DNA of 58,856 nucleotides from contig CADCLG010000017.1 of the NCBI GenBank assembly GCA_902802305.1, forward strand, positions 1 through 58,856. The letters are read 5' to 3'. The notes beneath the pieces are model-generated. The model did not search any database. It was given only the letters and a program-made list of their open reading frames with translations, and was not told the origin of the DNA. This DNA comes from an uncultured Spirochaetaceae bacterium (GTDB lineage Bacteria > Spirochaetota > Spirochaetia > Treponematales > Treponemataceae). This document shows positions 17,374 to 25,174 of the stretch, piece by piece (position 1 is the first letter of the stretch; the number at the start of each line of letters is the position of its first letter). Both the position numbers and the translations under genes were made by a program.

Positions 17374-17417
17374 GCAACCGATTGCTTAAATTTAGGTCTT
17401 GTTTGGCAACCGACTGC
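17374..17417 (+). promoter_or_regulatory. Pair of LacI-type operators in the importer leader
   Basis: GCAACCGATTGC (17374-17385) is an exact GCAANCGNTTGC palindrome with the central CG typical of LacI/GalR operators. GCAACCGACTGC (17406-17417) differs by one base. They are 32 bases apart, about three helical turns, and sit just downstream of the predicted transcription start, as for a roadblock or looping repressor. No LacI-family gene is in this window. Confidence 0.6.
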
Positions 17418-17462
17418 TTTTTGTGTTAGACATTTATTTTTATAAATAAAGTGGATTATTTA

Positions 17463-17579
17463 ATGAAAAGAAAAATTGTGCTTATTCTTTTCCTAATCCA
17501 GCCTCCATATTTTCTCATTTATAAAAATACGTGTCTAATTTTTGAATTTTATTATCCTGTAGGCCATACGGGATTTTAA
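17463..17579 (+). CDS. Possible 38-residue hydrophobic peptide in the importer leader
   Basis: ATG at 17463 to TAA at 17577-17579, beginning MKRKIVLILFLIQPPYFLIY and ending VGHTGF. No good Shine-Dalgarno is visible (GTGGAT is closest). A stem ATCCTGTA / TACGGGAT overlaps its end. It could be a leader peptide, a small membrane protein or chance. Confidence 0.2.
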   Translation: MKRKIVLILFLIQPPYFLIYKNTCLIFEFYYPVGHTGF

Positions 17580-17620
17580 GATAAAACAAAAAAAGAAAGT
17601 CAAAAAAAAGGAGGACTTTT

Positions 17621-19330
17621 ATGAAAAAATCAGTCGTTGCATTGTTAATAGTTTCTTTATTAGCAACTGCGTTGTTTGCCGCACCTAAAAAAGCTAAGAA
17701 AGCTAAGAAAGGTAAGAATAAGGCAATGAACATCTCTGTATTCACAATCCAGCAGAGAGAGCAGCCACCTGCAGACAACAAGACTTACAAATGGATCGAA
17801 GATAATTTCGGAGTAACATTCTCTTGGGATATCTTGGTTGGTGACAAAGACCAGAAAATTGGTGTACTTATCGCTTCTGGAGATCTTCCAGACCTCGTTG
17901 AAGTAGATTCAGAAAAATTCCAGGGTGCTGGATGTCTTCAGGATCTTAAACCACTCGTAGAACAGTATGCTCCAAATCTTAGAAAGCATTATGAATCTGC
18001 TTGGAAAAAAATGATTGACCAGGATTCAGAAAAAGATGCTAATGGTAAAATCATTAAAGAACACATCTATTCTCTTCCTAACTATGGTGTAATCGATGGT
18101 ATTCCTTCTGACACATACTACAACCAGAATGGTTGGTGGATTCAGAAAGCAGTTCTTAAAGAATTCGGATATCCTGTAATCAAGACAGTTGATCAGTATT
18201 TCGATCTTCTTGAAAAATATGCTAAGAAATATCCAACAATCGACGGTATGCCTACAATTCCTTTCAATATCATCACAGCTGACTGGGAAGCATTTGACCT
18301 TTGGAACCCACCTAACTTCTTGGCTGGATATCCAAACGATGGTAACGGACACGTTACTCTTGAAAATGGTAAATATGTTTACACAGACAACTTTGCTGAT
18401 GCAAACGCTAAGAGATGGTTCAAACTTGCTAACGGATACTTCCAGCGTGGTTTGATCGATCCAGCTTCTTTCACAGACAACCGTGACCAGTACTATGCAA
18501 AGATTGCACAGGGCCGTGTTCTTGGTATGTTCATTCAGGGATGGCAGTTCATGGGCGAACCAGAACAGACACTCTGGACAGCTGGAAAAGATGAAAGAAC
18601 TTATGCTCCATTGGCAATCACATTTGATGAATCAATTAAACCTCACTATCGTGATCAGTCACTTCCTAACCTCCAGAGAGGATATGGTATTACTGTAAAA
18701 TGTCCAAAAGACAAGACAATCAAGATTCTTCAGTTCATGGATGAAATGATTAAAGAAGAAAACCAGAAGATCCTTTACTGGGGATTTGAAGGAACAGATT
18801 ATCAGTTGGATAAAGACGGACGTCCTTACAGAACTGACAAACAGCGCGCAGATCAGAGAGACCCAGCTTGGATTCAGAAGAACCGTGCTACTCTTTGGGC
18901 AGAAGAAGCTCCAAAACTGGAAGGAACAATGCCATCTGGATATACACGCTCTATGGACGACCTCGCATGGGAATATGCAGTTAGCCAGAAAGCAGTTGAT
19001 ATCGAACTCTGGAAGGCTTACGGTGTAGGTTCTTATGCAGAATTCGTAGATCCTAACCCTCCAAAGAATGCTGGTTGGTACCCAATGTGGCAGTGCAACC
19101 CATCTGCAGAAAAAGGCGGATTCGAGGAAGAAGCAGCTGTAGCTATGACTGGATTTGAAACAATTCAGAGAAAATATCTTCCTGCAATGATTATGGGTAA
19201 ACCAGAAGACTTCGAAAAGACATGGAATGAATATGCTAGCTTGCTCAAACCTCTTACAGATGTTTACAACAAGTTCATGCAGCAGCAGCTTGACAACCGT
19301 GTAGAAACATTCGGTGGTTTTCAGGACTAA
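17621..19330 (+). CDS. Extracellular sugar-binding protein of an LplA-type ABC importer
   Basis: 569 residues. A cleavable signal peptide (MKKSVVALLIVSLLATALFA) is followed by a Lys-rich linker. The mature part is a family-1-like periplasmic binding protein (VFTIQQREQPPADN, SGDLPDLVEVDSEKF, and a C-terminal helical lobe). The length fits the long LplA/YtcQ group that feeds LplB/LplC permeases on complex oligosaccharides. A strong AAGGAGG precedes the ATG. Codon use in the gene is smoother than in its neighbours, as expected for high expression. The permease genes follow after a hairpin and a terminator-like stem. Confidence 0.92.
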   Translation: MKKSVVALLIVSLLATALFAAPKKAKKAKKGKNKAMNISVFTIQQREQPPADNKTYKWIEDNFGVTFSWDILVGDKDQKIGVLIASGDLPDLVEVDSEKFQGAGCLQDLKPLVEQYAPNLRKHYESAWKKMIDQDSEKDANGKIIKEHIYSLPNYGVIDGIPSDTYYNQNGWWIQKAVLKEFGYPVIKTVDQYFDLLEKYAKKYPTIDGMPTIPFNIITADWEAFDLWNPPNFLAGYPNDGNGHVTLENGKYVYTDNFADANAKRWFKLANGYFQRGLIDPASFTDNRDQYYAKIAQGRVLGMFIQGWQFMGEPEQTLWTAGKDERTYAPLAITFDESIKPHYRDQSLPNLQRGYGITVKCPKDKTIKILQFMDEMIKEENQKILYWGFEGTDYQLDKDGRPYRTDKQRADQRDPAWIQKNRATLWAEEAPKLEGTMPSGYTRSMDDLAWEYAVSQKAVDIELWKAYGVGSYAEFVDPNPPKNAGWYPMWQCNPSAEKGGFEEEAAVAMTGFETIQRKYLPAMIMGKPEDFEKTWNEYASLLKPLTDVYNKFMQQQLDNRVETFGGFQD

Positions 19331-19389
19331 TTAAGTATTGACACCGAATGTCGGGCGATTGTCAAACATAAGGTGTCAGCTTATTCAAT

Positions 19390-19417
19390 GAAGGAAGAAG
19401 TTAATGCTTCTTCCTTC
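19390..19417 (+). promoter_or_regulatory. Intercistronic stem after the binding-protein gene
   Basis: GAAGGAAGAAG (19390-19400) and CTTCTTCCTTC (19407-19417) form an 11-bp perfect stem with a 6-base loop. It lacks a U-tract, so an mRNA-stabilising 3' end for the binding-protein message is more likely than termination. Confidence 0.55.
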
Positions 19418-19422
19418 TAAAA

Positions 19423-19456
19423 AAAGTCCACGGATAAAACTGTGGGCTTTTTTTTT
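19423..19456 (+). terminator. Partial terminator between binding protein and permeases
   Basis: AAAGTCCAC / GTGGGCTTT (one G-T pair) with a loop of 10 bases, followed by T residues to 19456. It lies before the permease genes and would lower their expression relative to the binding protein. Confidence 0.7.
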
Positions 19457-19504
19457 GCACTCTTTGTCAGGCTTTATATAAAATTATTAAAATGGGTGTT
19501 TTTT

Positions 19505-20470
19505 ATGAAAAGTAAAAAAACTTCTAATTCTGTTTCAGAAGAGACAATGTTAGCACACAGAAAGAATAAGTGGAAACTTTTGGGTAAGCAGAAAATGCTT
19601 ATTTTAATGTCTGTTCCTTTTGTTCTTTATATTATTCTGTTCAGATATGTCCCTCTTTGGGGATGGACAATGGCTTTCCAGGACTACAAACCTTACAAAA
19701 CCTTCTTTGATCAGCAATGGGTTGGTTTTAAGTGGTTTGCACAGCTTTTTACAGAAAAAGAATTTCTTTTGTCCCTGCGTAATACTGTTGGAATGAGCCT
19801 TATTTCTACGGCTCTTGGTTATATAACTGCAATTTTGCTTGCAGTATTTATGAACGAAGTTCGTTACCTTGGTATAAAACGCTTTGTTCAGACTGTATCT
19901 TATCTTCCGCACTTCCTTTCTTGGGTTATTGTTTGCGGTTTGGTTGCGAATGTTCTTTCCGTTGAAGACGGAATTTTAAATGACATATTAGTGAGACTGC
20001 ATTTGTCAAAACAACCAGTTCAATGGCTTGCAACTCAAAAGTATTTCTGGCACATCGTTGGTTGGACCTACGTATGGAAGGAAGTAGGTTGGAATACAAT
20101 TGTATACTTAGGAGCAATGACAGCTATTGACCCTTGCTTGTATGAAGCAGCTCAGATTGATGGTTGCGGTCGTCTTCGCAAAATCTGGCATATTACTTTA
20201 CCGGGAATTAAACCAACAATTATCATCATGATGATTATGTCAGCCGGACATATTCTTGATGCAAACTTTGAAATGCCTTACTTGCTGCAGAACGGTATGA
20301 TTCAGGATGTAGCAGAAACAATCGATATTTATGTATTGAAATATGGTTTCAAGCTTTCTCGTTACGGACTTGCTACTGCTGCCGGTATCTTTAAGAATGT
20401 TGTTAATATACTTCTTCTTCTCCTTGCTAATACTATTGCAAAGAAGAGTGGTGAGGAGCGTTTGATATGA
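19505..20470 (+). CDS. ABC importer permease, LplB type
   Basis: 321 residues from ATG 19505; an upstream in-frame ATG at 19442 lies inside the terminator stem and is rejected. Six membrane segments are predicted. The EAA loop that contacts the ATPase reads EAAQIDGCGRLRKIWHITLP at about 211-230. It works with the next permease as a heterodimer in the inner membrane. No ATPase gene is in the locus, so a shared MsmK/UgpC-type ATPase elsewhere is inferred. No clear Shine-Dalgarno is seen. Confidence 0.9.
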   Translation: MKSKKTSNSVSEETMLAHRKNKWKLLGKQKMLILMSVPFVLYIILFRYVPLWGWTMAFQDYKPYKTFFDQQWVGFKWFAQLFTEKEFLLSLRNTVGMSLISTALGYITAILLAVFMNEVRYLGIKRFVQTVSYLPHFLSWVIVCGLVANVLSVEDGILNDILVRLHLSKQPVQWLATQKYFWHIVGWTYVWKEVGWNTIVYLGAMTAIDPCLYEAAQIDGCGRLRKIWHITLPGIKPTIIIMMIMSAGHILDANFEMPYLLQNGMIQDVAETIDIYVLKYGFKLSRYGLATAAGIFKNVVNILLLLLANTIAKKSGEERLI

Positions 20471-21408
20471 TAGATAAGAACAATCAATATTATGCTGCAA
20501 AGAGACAAACACAGATTACAAATATAATTTTTGACATAATCATTTATCTGACGCTTGCATTTGTTGTAATTGCCACTGTATATCCTTTCTGGAATACAAT
20601 TGCAATTTCCTTTAATGATGGTCTTGACTCTGTAGCCGGTGGAATTAAACTCTGGCCAAGAAAATTTACCTTCCAGAACTACAAAAATCTGTTCTTAACA
20701 GATAGAATTCCAAAGGCCTTGGTTATTTCTGTTTCAAGAACAGTATTACAGACTGTATTGAGTGTATTCTGTACATCTCTGCTTGCTTATGCATTAAGCC
20801 GCAAGGAATTTGTAATCAGAAAACCTCTTACATCTATTCTTGTAATTTCCATGTATGTAAATGCAGGTCTTATTCCAGGATATATGCTTATCAAACATCT
20901 TCACCTCATTGGTAAGTATTCTGTTTATATTATTCCTGCTCTCGTTGATGTTTTCAATTTTATTCTTGTAAGAACTTATATCAACGGATTGCCAGACAGT
21001 TTTGTTGAATCAGCTCGTATTGACGGTGCAAATGAATTTAAAATCTATATGAGCATTATTATGCCTTTGATTGTTCCGTCTATCGCTATGATTTCGCTCT
21101 TTACTGCTGTAAATGCATGGAATGCCTGGTTTGATACATATCTTTATGCTTCTAATAAGCCTAAGCTGCATTCATTACAGTATGTATTGCAGGCTATGCT
21201 GCAGGCAAGTCAGAATCAGAGTGCAAATGCCGCAGATGCAAACTCAATGGCAGTTGCTGCTCAGTCAGGTGCTTCTTCTACAATGGTAACACCAATCAGT
21301 ATCCGTTCTTCTATTACTGTAGTTGCAACTCTTCCTATTCTGGTTGTTTATCCATTTGTTCAGAAATACTTTGTAGTAGGTATGACAATTGGTGGTGTGA
21401 AAGAGTAA
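20467..21408 (+). CDS. ABC importer permease, LplC/YtcP type
   Basis: 313 residues with a four-base overlap (ATGA) with the upstream permease, indicating translational coupling. The first membrane helix is at about 20-45. The EAA loop is ESARIDGANEFKIYMSIIMP. The C-terminus QKYFVVGMTIGGVKE is typical for the family. The last 36 bases including the stop are repeated 122 bases downstream. Confidence 0.92.
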   Translation: MIDKNNQYYAAKRQTQITNIIFDIIIYLTLAFVVIATVYPFWNTIAISFNDGLDSVAGGIKLWPRKFTFQNYKNLFLTDRIPKALVISVSRTVLQTVLSVFCTSLLAYALSRKEFVIRKPLTSILVISMYVNAGLIPGYMLIKHLHLIGKYSVYIIPALVDVFNFILVRTYINGLPDSFVESARIDGANEFKIYMSIIMPLIVPSIAMISLFTAVNAWNAWFDTYLYASNKPKLHSLQYVLQAMLQASQNQSANAADANSMAVAAQSGASSTMVTPISIRSSITVVATLPILVVYPFVQKYFVVGMTIGGVKE

Positions 21409-21532
21409 GTATTTAGTGAAATACGTATACTAATGGGGGCTAAACGCCGCCCCCATTGCCCCCTGCTTATAGGATGCTGCTTGCGCAGCGTATTAGAGTA
21501 GGTATGACAATTGGTGGTGTAAAAGAGTAGGT
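21375..21532 (+). repeat. Duplicated permease 3' end flanking a GC-rich palindrome
   Basis: Bases 21375-21410 (last ten codons, stop and a few bases) recur at 21497-21532 with two differences. The second copy still reads VGMTIGGVKE and a stop, but has no coding upstream. Between them lie ATGGGGGC / GCCCCCAT and GCTGC-ttgc-GCAGC palindromes. Either a direct duplication or the remnant of a paralogous permease gene deleted by recombination. Confidence 0.75.
21442..21494 (+). repeat. GC-rich palindromic element, copy 1
   Basis: The core GGGGCTAAACGCCGCCCC lies in an AT-rich intergenic region, followed by TGCTGCTTGCGCAGCGTA. The inverted form of the same core (GGGCGGCGTTTGAGCCC) appears at 54917-54933, so this looks like a dispersed REP-like family. 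Confidence 0.55.
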
Positions 21533-21576
21533 TTTTTACTGCTAATTATTCTAAGGGGGCAGCTTGCTTCCAACAA

Positions 21577-21617
21577 AAAGATGCTTTTGAGAGCAAACTT
21601 CAGAAGCATCTTTTTTT
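21577..21617 (+). terminator. Terminator of the permease operon
   Basis: AAAGATGCTT / AAGCATCTTT with a 17-base loop followed by T residues. It separates the permeases from the esterase gene. Confidence 0.75.
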
Positions 21618-21642
21618 ATTATTTTATATGTTTAGGTTAAAA

Positions 21643-22617
21643 ATGAAAAAAATAAAAATATTGTGTATACTAACTATAATGTCATCATTATTTATGGCTT
21701 GTGCCAGTCTTGATGATAAGAATATTGATAAAAAGAATGATAAAAAGAATCAAGTAGAGGAGAAAAACGTGGAAGAAAAAGCGTTTATTACAAATGGATA
21801 TGCAGGTGACTGTCCTAAGGAATATTCAGAGTTCAGATTAGAAGGTGTAAAATACGGCAAAATAGAGCATATTGTCTATCATTCAAATACCTGCAAAATG
21901 GACCGTCCTTTTTCAATCCTTTTACCTGCAAGTTATGATGGTGAAAAAAAATATCCTGTTGTATACTTTCAGCACGGTATTTTTGGAGATGAAAACTGTA
22001 TTATCCGAGATGAAAACAATAGAATAAGGCAGATTACAGCCAATCTCGCAGCAGATGGAAAAGCTCCTGAAATGATTTTTGTGTTTGGACACATGTTTGC
22101 CAGCGATGATCCAAATCAGAAACCAGGCTTTAATGCAAAGGATGTTCTGCCTTATGATAATTTTATAAATGAACTTGTTAATGACCTTATGCCTTACGTG
22201 GAATCACATTATTCTGTTCTTACCGGAAGAGAAAACACAGCTGTATGCGGTTTTTCAATGGGTGGAAGAGAATCACTCTACATAGGTTTACAGCGTCCTG
22301 ATTTATTTGCTTATATCGGTGCAATTGCTCCTGCTCCAGGTCTTGTTCCAAGTCGCGATGGTTTTATGGCTCACGAAGGTCAGTTTGATTCAGAAGAAGA
22401 TATGAAGTTCCCGGCAGAAATGCCTTTGCCGAAATTACTGATGGTTTGCTGCGGAACAATAGACGGTACTGTAGGACAGTATCCAAAATCCTATCACAAA
22501 ATATTGGAAAAAAATGGAATTGAACACACCTGGTTTGAAGTTCTTTCTGCAAACCACGACAGCATGGCAATTCGCAGCGGCTTGTACTATTTTGTAAGCA
22601 ATATCTTTAAAGATTAA
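21643..22617 (+). CDS. Secreted esterase lipoprotein (esterase D / CE1-like)
   Basis: 324 residues from ATG 21643. The lipobox is FMAC with Cys at about 20, followed by a charged Asn/Lys/Glu linker. It has an alpha/beta hydrolase fold with nucleophile elbow GFSMGG; the His is probably in SANHDSM near the C-terminus. The HGIFGDENC segment resembles feruloyl and acetyl-xylan esterase (CE1) oxyanion regions. It would remove ester decorations from polysaccharides outside the cell, fitting the adjacent oligosaccharide importer. The exact substrate is unproven. Confidence 0.85.
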   Translation: MKKIKILCILTIMSSLFMACASLDDKNIDKKNDKKNQVEEKNVEEKAFITNGYAGDCPKEYSEFRLEGVKYGKIEHIVYHSNTCKMDRPFSILLPASYDGEKKYPVVYFQHGIFGDENCIIRDENNRIRQITANLAADGKAPEMIFVFGHMFASDDPNQKPGFNAKDVLPYDNFINELVNDLMPYVESHYSVLTGRENTAVCGFSMGGRESLYIGLQRPDLFAYIGAIAPAPGLVPSRDGFMAHEGQFDSEEDMKFPAEMPLPKLLMVCCGTIDGTVGQYPKSYHKILEKNGIEHTWFEVLSANHDSMAIRSGLYYFVSNIFKD

Positions 22618-22693
22618 AAAATATAAAATATTAAACAAATATTCAGATAAATAACCAAATAATTTTATATTTTTGTGGGAATTTCTGATTTAT

Positions 22694-22748
22694 TATCTCC
22701 TTGAAACTAATGAAGGAACTAGGGTTTTTCCCTTAGGTTCAAGGAGAT
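22694..22748 (+). promoter_or_regulatory. Hairpin sequestering the ribosome binding site of the second binding protein
   Basis: ATCTCCTTGAA (22694-22704) is perfectly complementary to TTCAAGGAGAT (22738-22748), and CTAA/TTAG extends the stem after one mismatch. An inner AGGG-ttttt-CCCT stem is possible. The 3' arm contains the Shine-Dalgarno AAGGAG, eight bases before the ATG at 22755. Translation should be off unless the stem is opened by a ligand, antisense RNA, protein or RNase. Confidence 0.7.
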
Positions 22749-22754
22749 ATTTAT

Positions 22755-24161
22755 ATGAAAAAACTGAATAGTAAGATTATTGCTTCTATAGCAGTAGTTC
22801 TTATGCTTACAACGGCAAGTTCATTTGCCGCACCAAAAAAGAAGGCAAAGAAGGGTGCTGATCCTTATAAAGATGTTGTAAAACAGAAAGACAGCAAAAC
22901 TGGAAAAGTATGGAACTTCAATGGAATGCATGTTGACCTCGTAGACTGGTGGGCTGGAGATGACTGGGAAGCAAGACCTGCAGCATCTAAAGCAGAAGAA
23001 GAGGAAAGAGCATATCATAACTGGCTTAGAAGTACCTATAACTTCACTTGGACACAGAAACAGCTTTGCGGTTGGGACAGCCATCCTCAGACAGTAGCAA
23101 ACTTCTGTATTACTGGCGGAAAAGAAAACTACGTATTTACAATTGATAACCGTTCTGCTCTTACAGGTTTCCGTGCAGACTTATTCTATGATTTGTCTAA
23201 GCTTGATTGTATTGACTGGTCTAATCCAAAATGGGCATCTGGTTCAGAAAAAATGCTCGTTCGTGGAAAATCTTTCTATGCAATGCGTCCTTTAGTTCCA
23301 GAGCCACGCGGTGGTGTTTTCTTTAACAAGAGACTTTTGCAGGAAGCTGGTATTGATCCAGAAGAACCATACAATCTTCAGAAAGAATACAAATGGACAT
23401 GGGAAACATTTGAACAATTAGTTGCAAAATGTACTTATGATACAGACAATGACGGTGTAAACGATGCATGGGGTATGGCTAACAGTTCAACAGAGTTTGT
23501 TCCATTAGCATGTATTTCTAACGGTATGCCAATGATTGGAAAAGATGCAAACGGAAAGTTTGTAAACAACGTTGGAACAGACCAGTGTCTCGAAGCTCTT
23601 GCATGGTGTGCTCACATGGCAACTTCTTATGAAATGCCACAGCCAGAAGGTTCTGAATGGAACTGGATGTATCCTGCATTTATCGAAGGTAAAGTTGCAT
23701 TCCTTGCAGATCAGGAATATCACGCACAGAGAAACGGTACATTCGCTGATATGACAGATGACTGGGGCTTTGTATGCTTCCCTCTCGGACCAAAAGGTGA
23801 TGGAAAATACAGAACACTTCATAATGATAACCTCTACATCATCCCTAATTGCTATGATGATGAAAGAGCTAGAAACATTGCAAAAATCTTTGACCTTATG
23901 ACAGACCCTACTCCAGGTTGGGACGGACCAGATGCATGGAAAGAAGGATATTACCTCTGCTTCCGTGATTCAAGAGCTGTTGATGAAACTCTCGAACTTA
24001 TGAAAGCAACTCCTTGTCCACGCTATGATACATTGATTCCTGGAATCAACTACATGGGTGATGTTATTTGGGTAACTTATCCAGGTTATGTAACACCACA
24101 GCAGGCTTATGAGGACACAAAGAACTCATGGCAGGGCTTGCTTGATGATGCTAACAGATAA
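22755..24161 (+). CDS. Extracellular solute-binding protein, family 1 (sugar)
   Basis: 468 residues with a signal peptide (about 1-25) and Lys-rich start of the mature chain as in the first binding protein. Residues VDWWAGDDWEARPAAS, FFNKRLLQEAGIDPEEP, WETFEQLVAKC and FIEGKVAFLADQ are typical of family-1 oligosaccharide-binding proteins. No permease or ATPase gene accompanies it, so it may use the upstream LplBC permeases or partners elsewhere. Its ribosome binding site is in a strong hairpin. A convergent AraC-family gene follows. Confidence 0.9.
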   Translation: MKKLNSKIIASIAVVLMLTTASSFAAPKKKAKKGADPYKDVVKQKDSKTGKVWNFNGMHVDLVDWWAGDDWEARPAASKAEEEERAYHNWLRSTYNFTWTQKQLCGWDSHPQTVANFCITGGKENYVFTIDNRSALTGFRADLFYDLSKLDCIDWSNPKWASGSEKMLVRGKSFYAMRPLVPEPRGGVFFNKRLLQEAGIDPEEPYNLQKEYKWTWETFEQLVAKCTYDTDNDGVNDAWGMANSSTEFVPLACISNGMPMIGKDANGKFVNNVGTDQCLEALAWCAHMATSYEMPQPEGSEWNWMYPAFIEGKVAFLADQEYHAQRNGTFADMTDDWGFVCFPLGPKGDGKYRTLHNDNLYIIPNCYDDERARNIAKIFDLMTDPTPGWDGPDAWKEGYYLCFRDSRAVDETLELMKATPCPRYDTLIPGINYMGDVIWVTYPGYVTPQQAYEDTKNSWQGLLDDANR

Positions 24162-24239
24162 TGGTTTGTTTATTTAATAGACAATCCTGATTTCACAAAC
24201 CTCCTTAACTTATGTTTGTGCTCTGTAGGGTGAATCAGT

Positions 24240-25016
24240 TCACTCTACAGAGTTTTCATTTTTAAAGTCATCTAATTTGCTTTGAAAAAAATGCTGATAA
24301 TTCTGTTTTTGATATTCTTTAGGGGTCATACCGGTAAACTTCTTAAAAATACTTATGAAATGACTATGGGAAGCAAAATTAAAATAATTGCTTATATCGG
24401 TGGATGAATAATCGGTATAGATGAGCATCTTCTTTGCAGCCTCAATTTTCAGCTTCTGGGTATATTGCAAAATTGTAATGCCGGTTTCCTTCTTAAAAAG
24501 CTCACAAAGATATGATTTATTAATATTCAGCTCCTGACAGATATCATCAAGATTTATTTTTTCGGTAAGATGATTGTAAATATATTCAGAAGTTTTGATG
24601 ATAGTTTTTGAAAAGCCGATGTTTTTTCGGATTTTGCTCATTCGATCAGTAAAGTCATAAATTACTTCCCGGTGAATGGTATTTATTTCATCAAAATCAT
24701 TGCAGCGGTCAATCTGTTGAATGTAAATGTCGCTTAAAGTATAGGCTTCTTCGGATGGCATTCCACCTTCAATGCAGAAACGCGTAATCATTGCAATTGT
24801 AATAATCAGATGGTAGCGGATATTTCTGAGAGGATTAGAGGAAAGCTTTCCCAGCCCCTGTTGAGTAAGAGGATTCATATATTTTTTTACTTCATCAAAA
24901 TCACCCTTTCCAACAGCATCGTAAAACTTCATTTCTGAATTATAAGGAAGATGAAAATTACTATATTCCTGCTGCAAAAAAAGTTTATAAGAAAGAATCT
25001 TTTTTTTGGAATCCAT
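24240..25016 (-). CDS. AraC-family transcriptional regulator
   Basis: 258 residues from ATG 25016 (GAGG six bases upstream). The C-terminal 100 residues contain two helix-turn-helix motifs with the signature NIDDICQELNINKSYLCELFKKETG-like order (actual LDDICQELNINKSYLCELFK) and FASHSHFISIFKKFTGMTPKEY. The N-terminal half is helical with no cupin pattern; it resembles the ligand-free N-domains of YesN-type regulators. Located beside the importer locus, it probably controls sugar uptake genes, which is inference. Confidence 0.9.
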   Translation of the reverse strand: MDSKKKILSYKLFLQQEYSNFHLPYNSEMKFYDAVGKGDFDEVKKYMNPLTQQGLGKLSSNPLRNIRYHLIITIAMITRFCIEGGMPSEEAYTLSDIYIQQIDRCNDFDEINTIHREVIYDFTDRMSKIRKNIGFSKTIIKTSEYIYNHLTEKINLDDICQELNINKSYLCELFKKETGITILQYTQKLKIEAAKKMLIYTDYSSTDISNYFNFASHSHFISIFKKFTGMTPKEYQKQNYQHFFQSKLDDFKNENSVE

Positions 25017-25174
25017 AAGCAACCTCGCAAACTGAATAAATTATACATCATTTTTCCAGAAGATTTCATTTAAAATAAGCGAAAGTTACCGCTAAAGAAT
25101 ATAAAAGTAAACTTTTTTCTTTATAGATTTGTCTTTTATGTTAAAATTAATGATAGAATAAAACTGAGGTTTTT

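Noticed and set aside
19442..19504. Upstream start for the LplB-type permease
   Set aside because: The extra residues come from the terminator region and do not resemble the family N-terminus.
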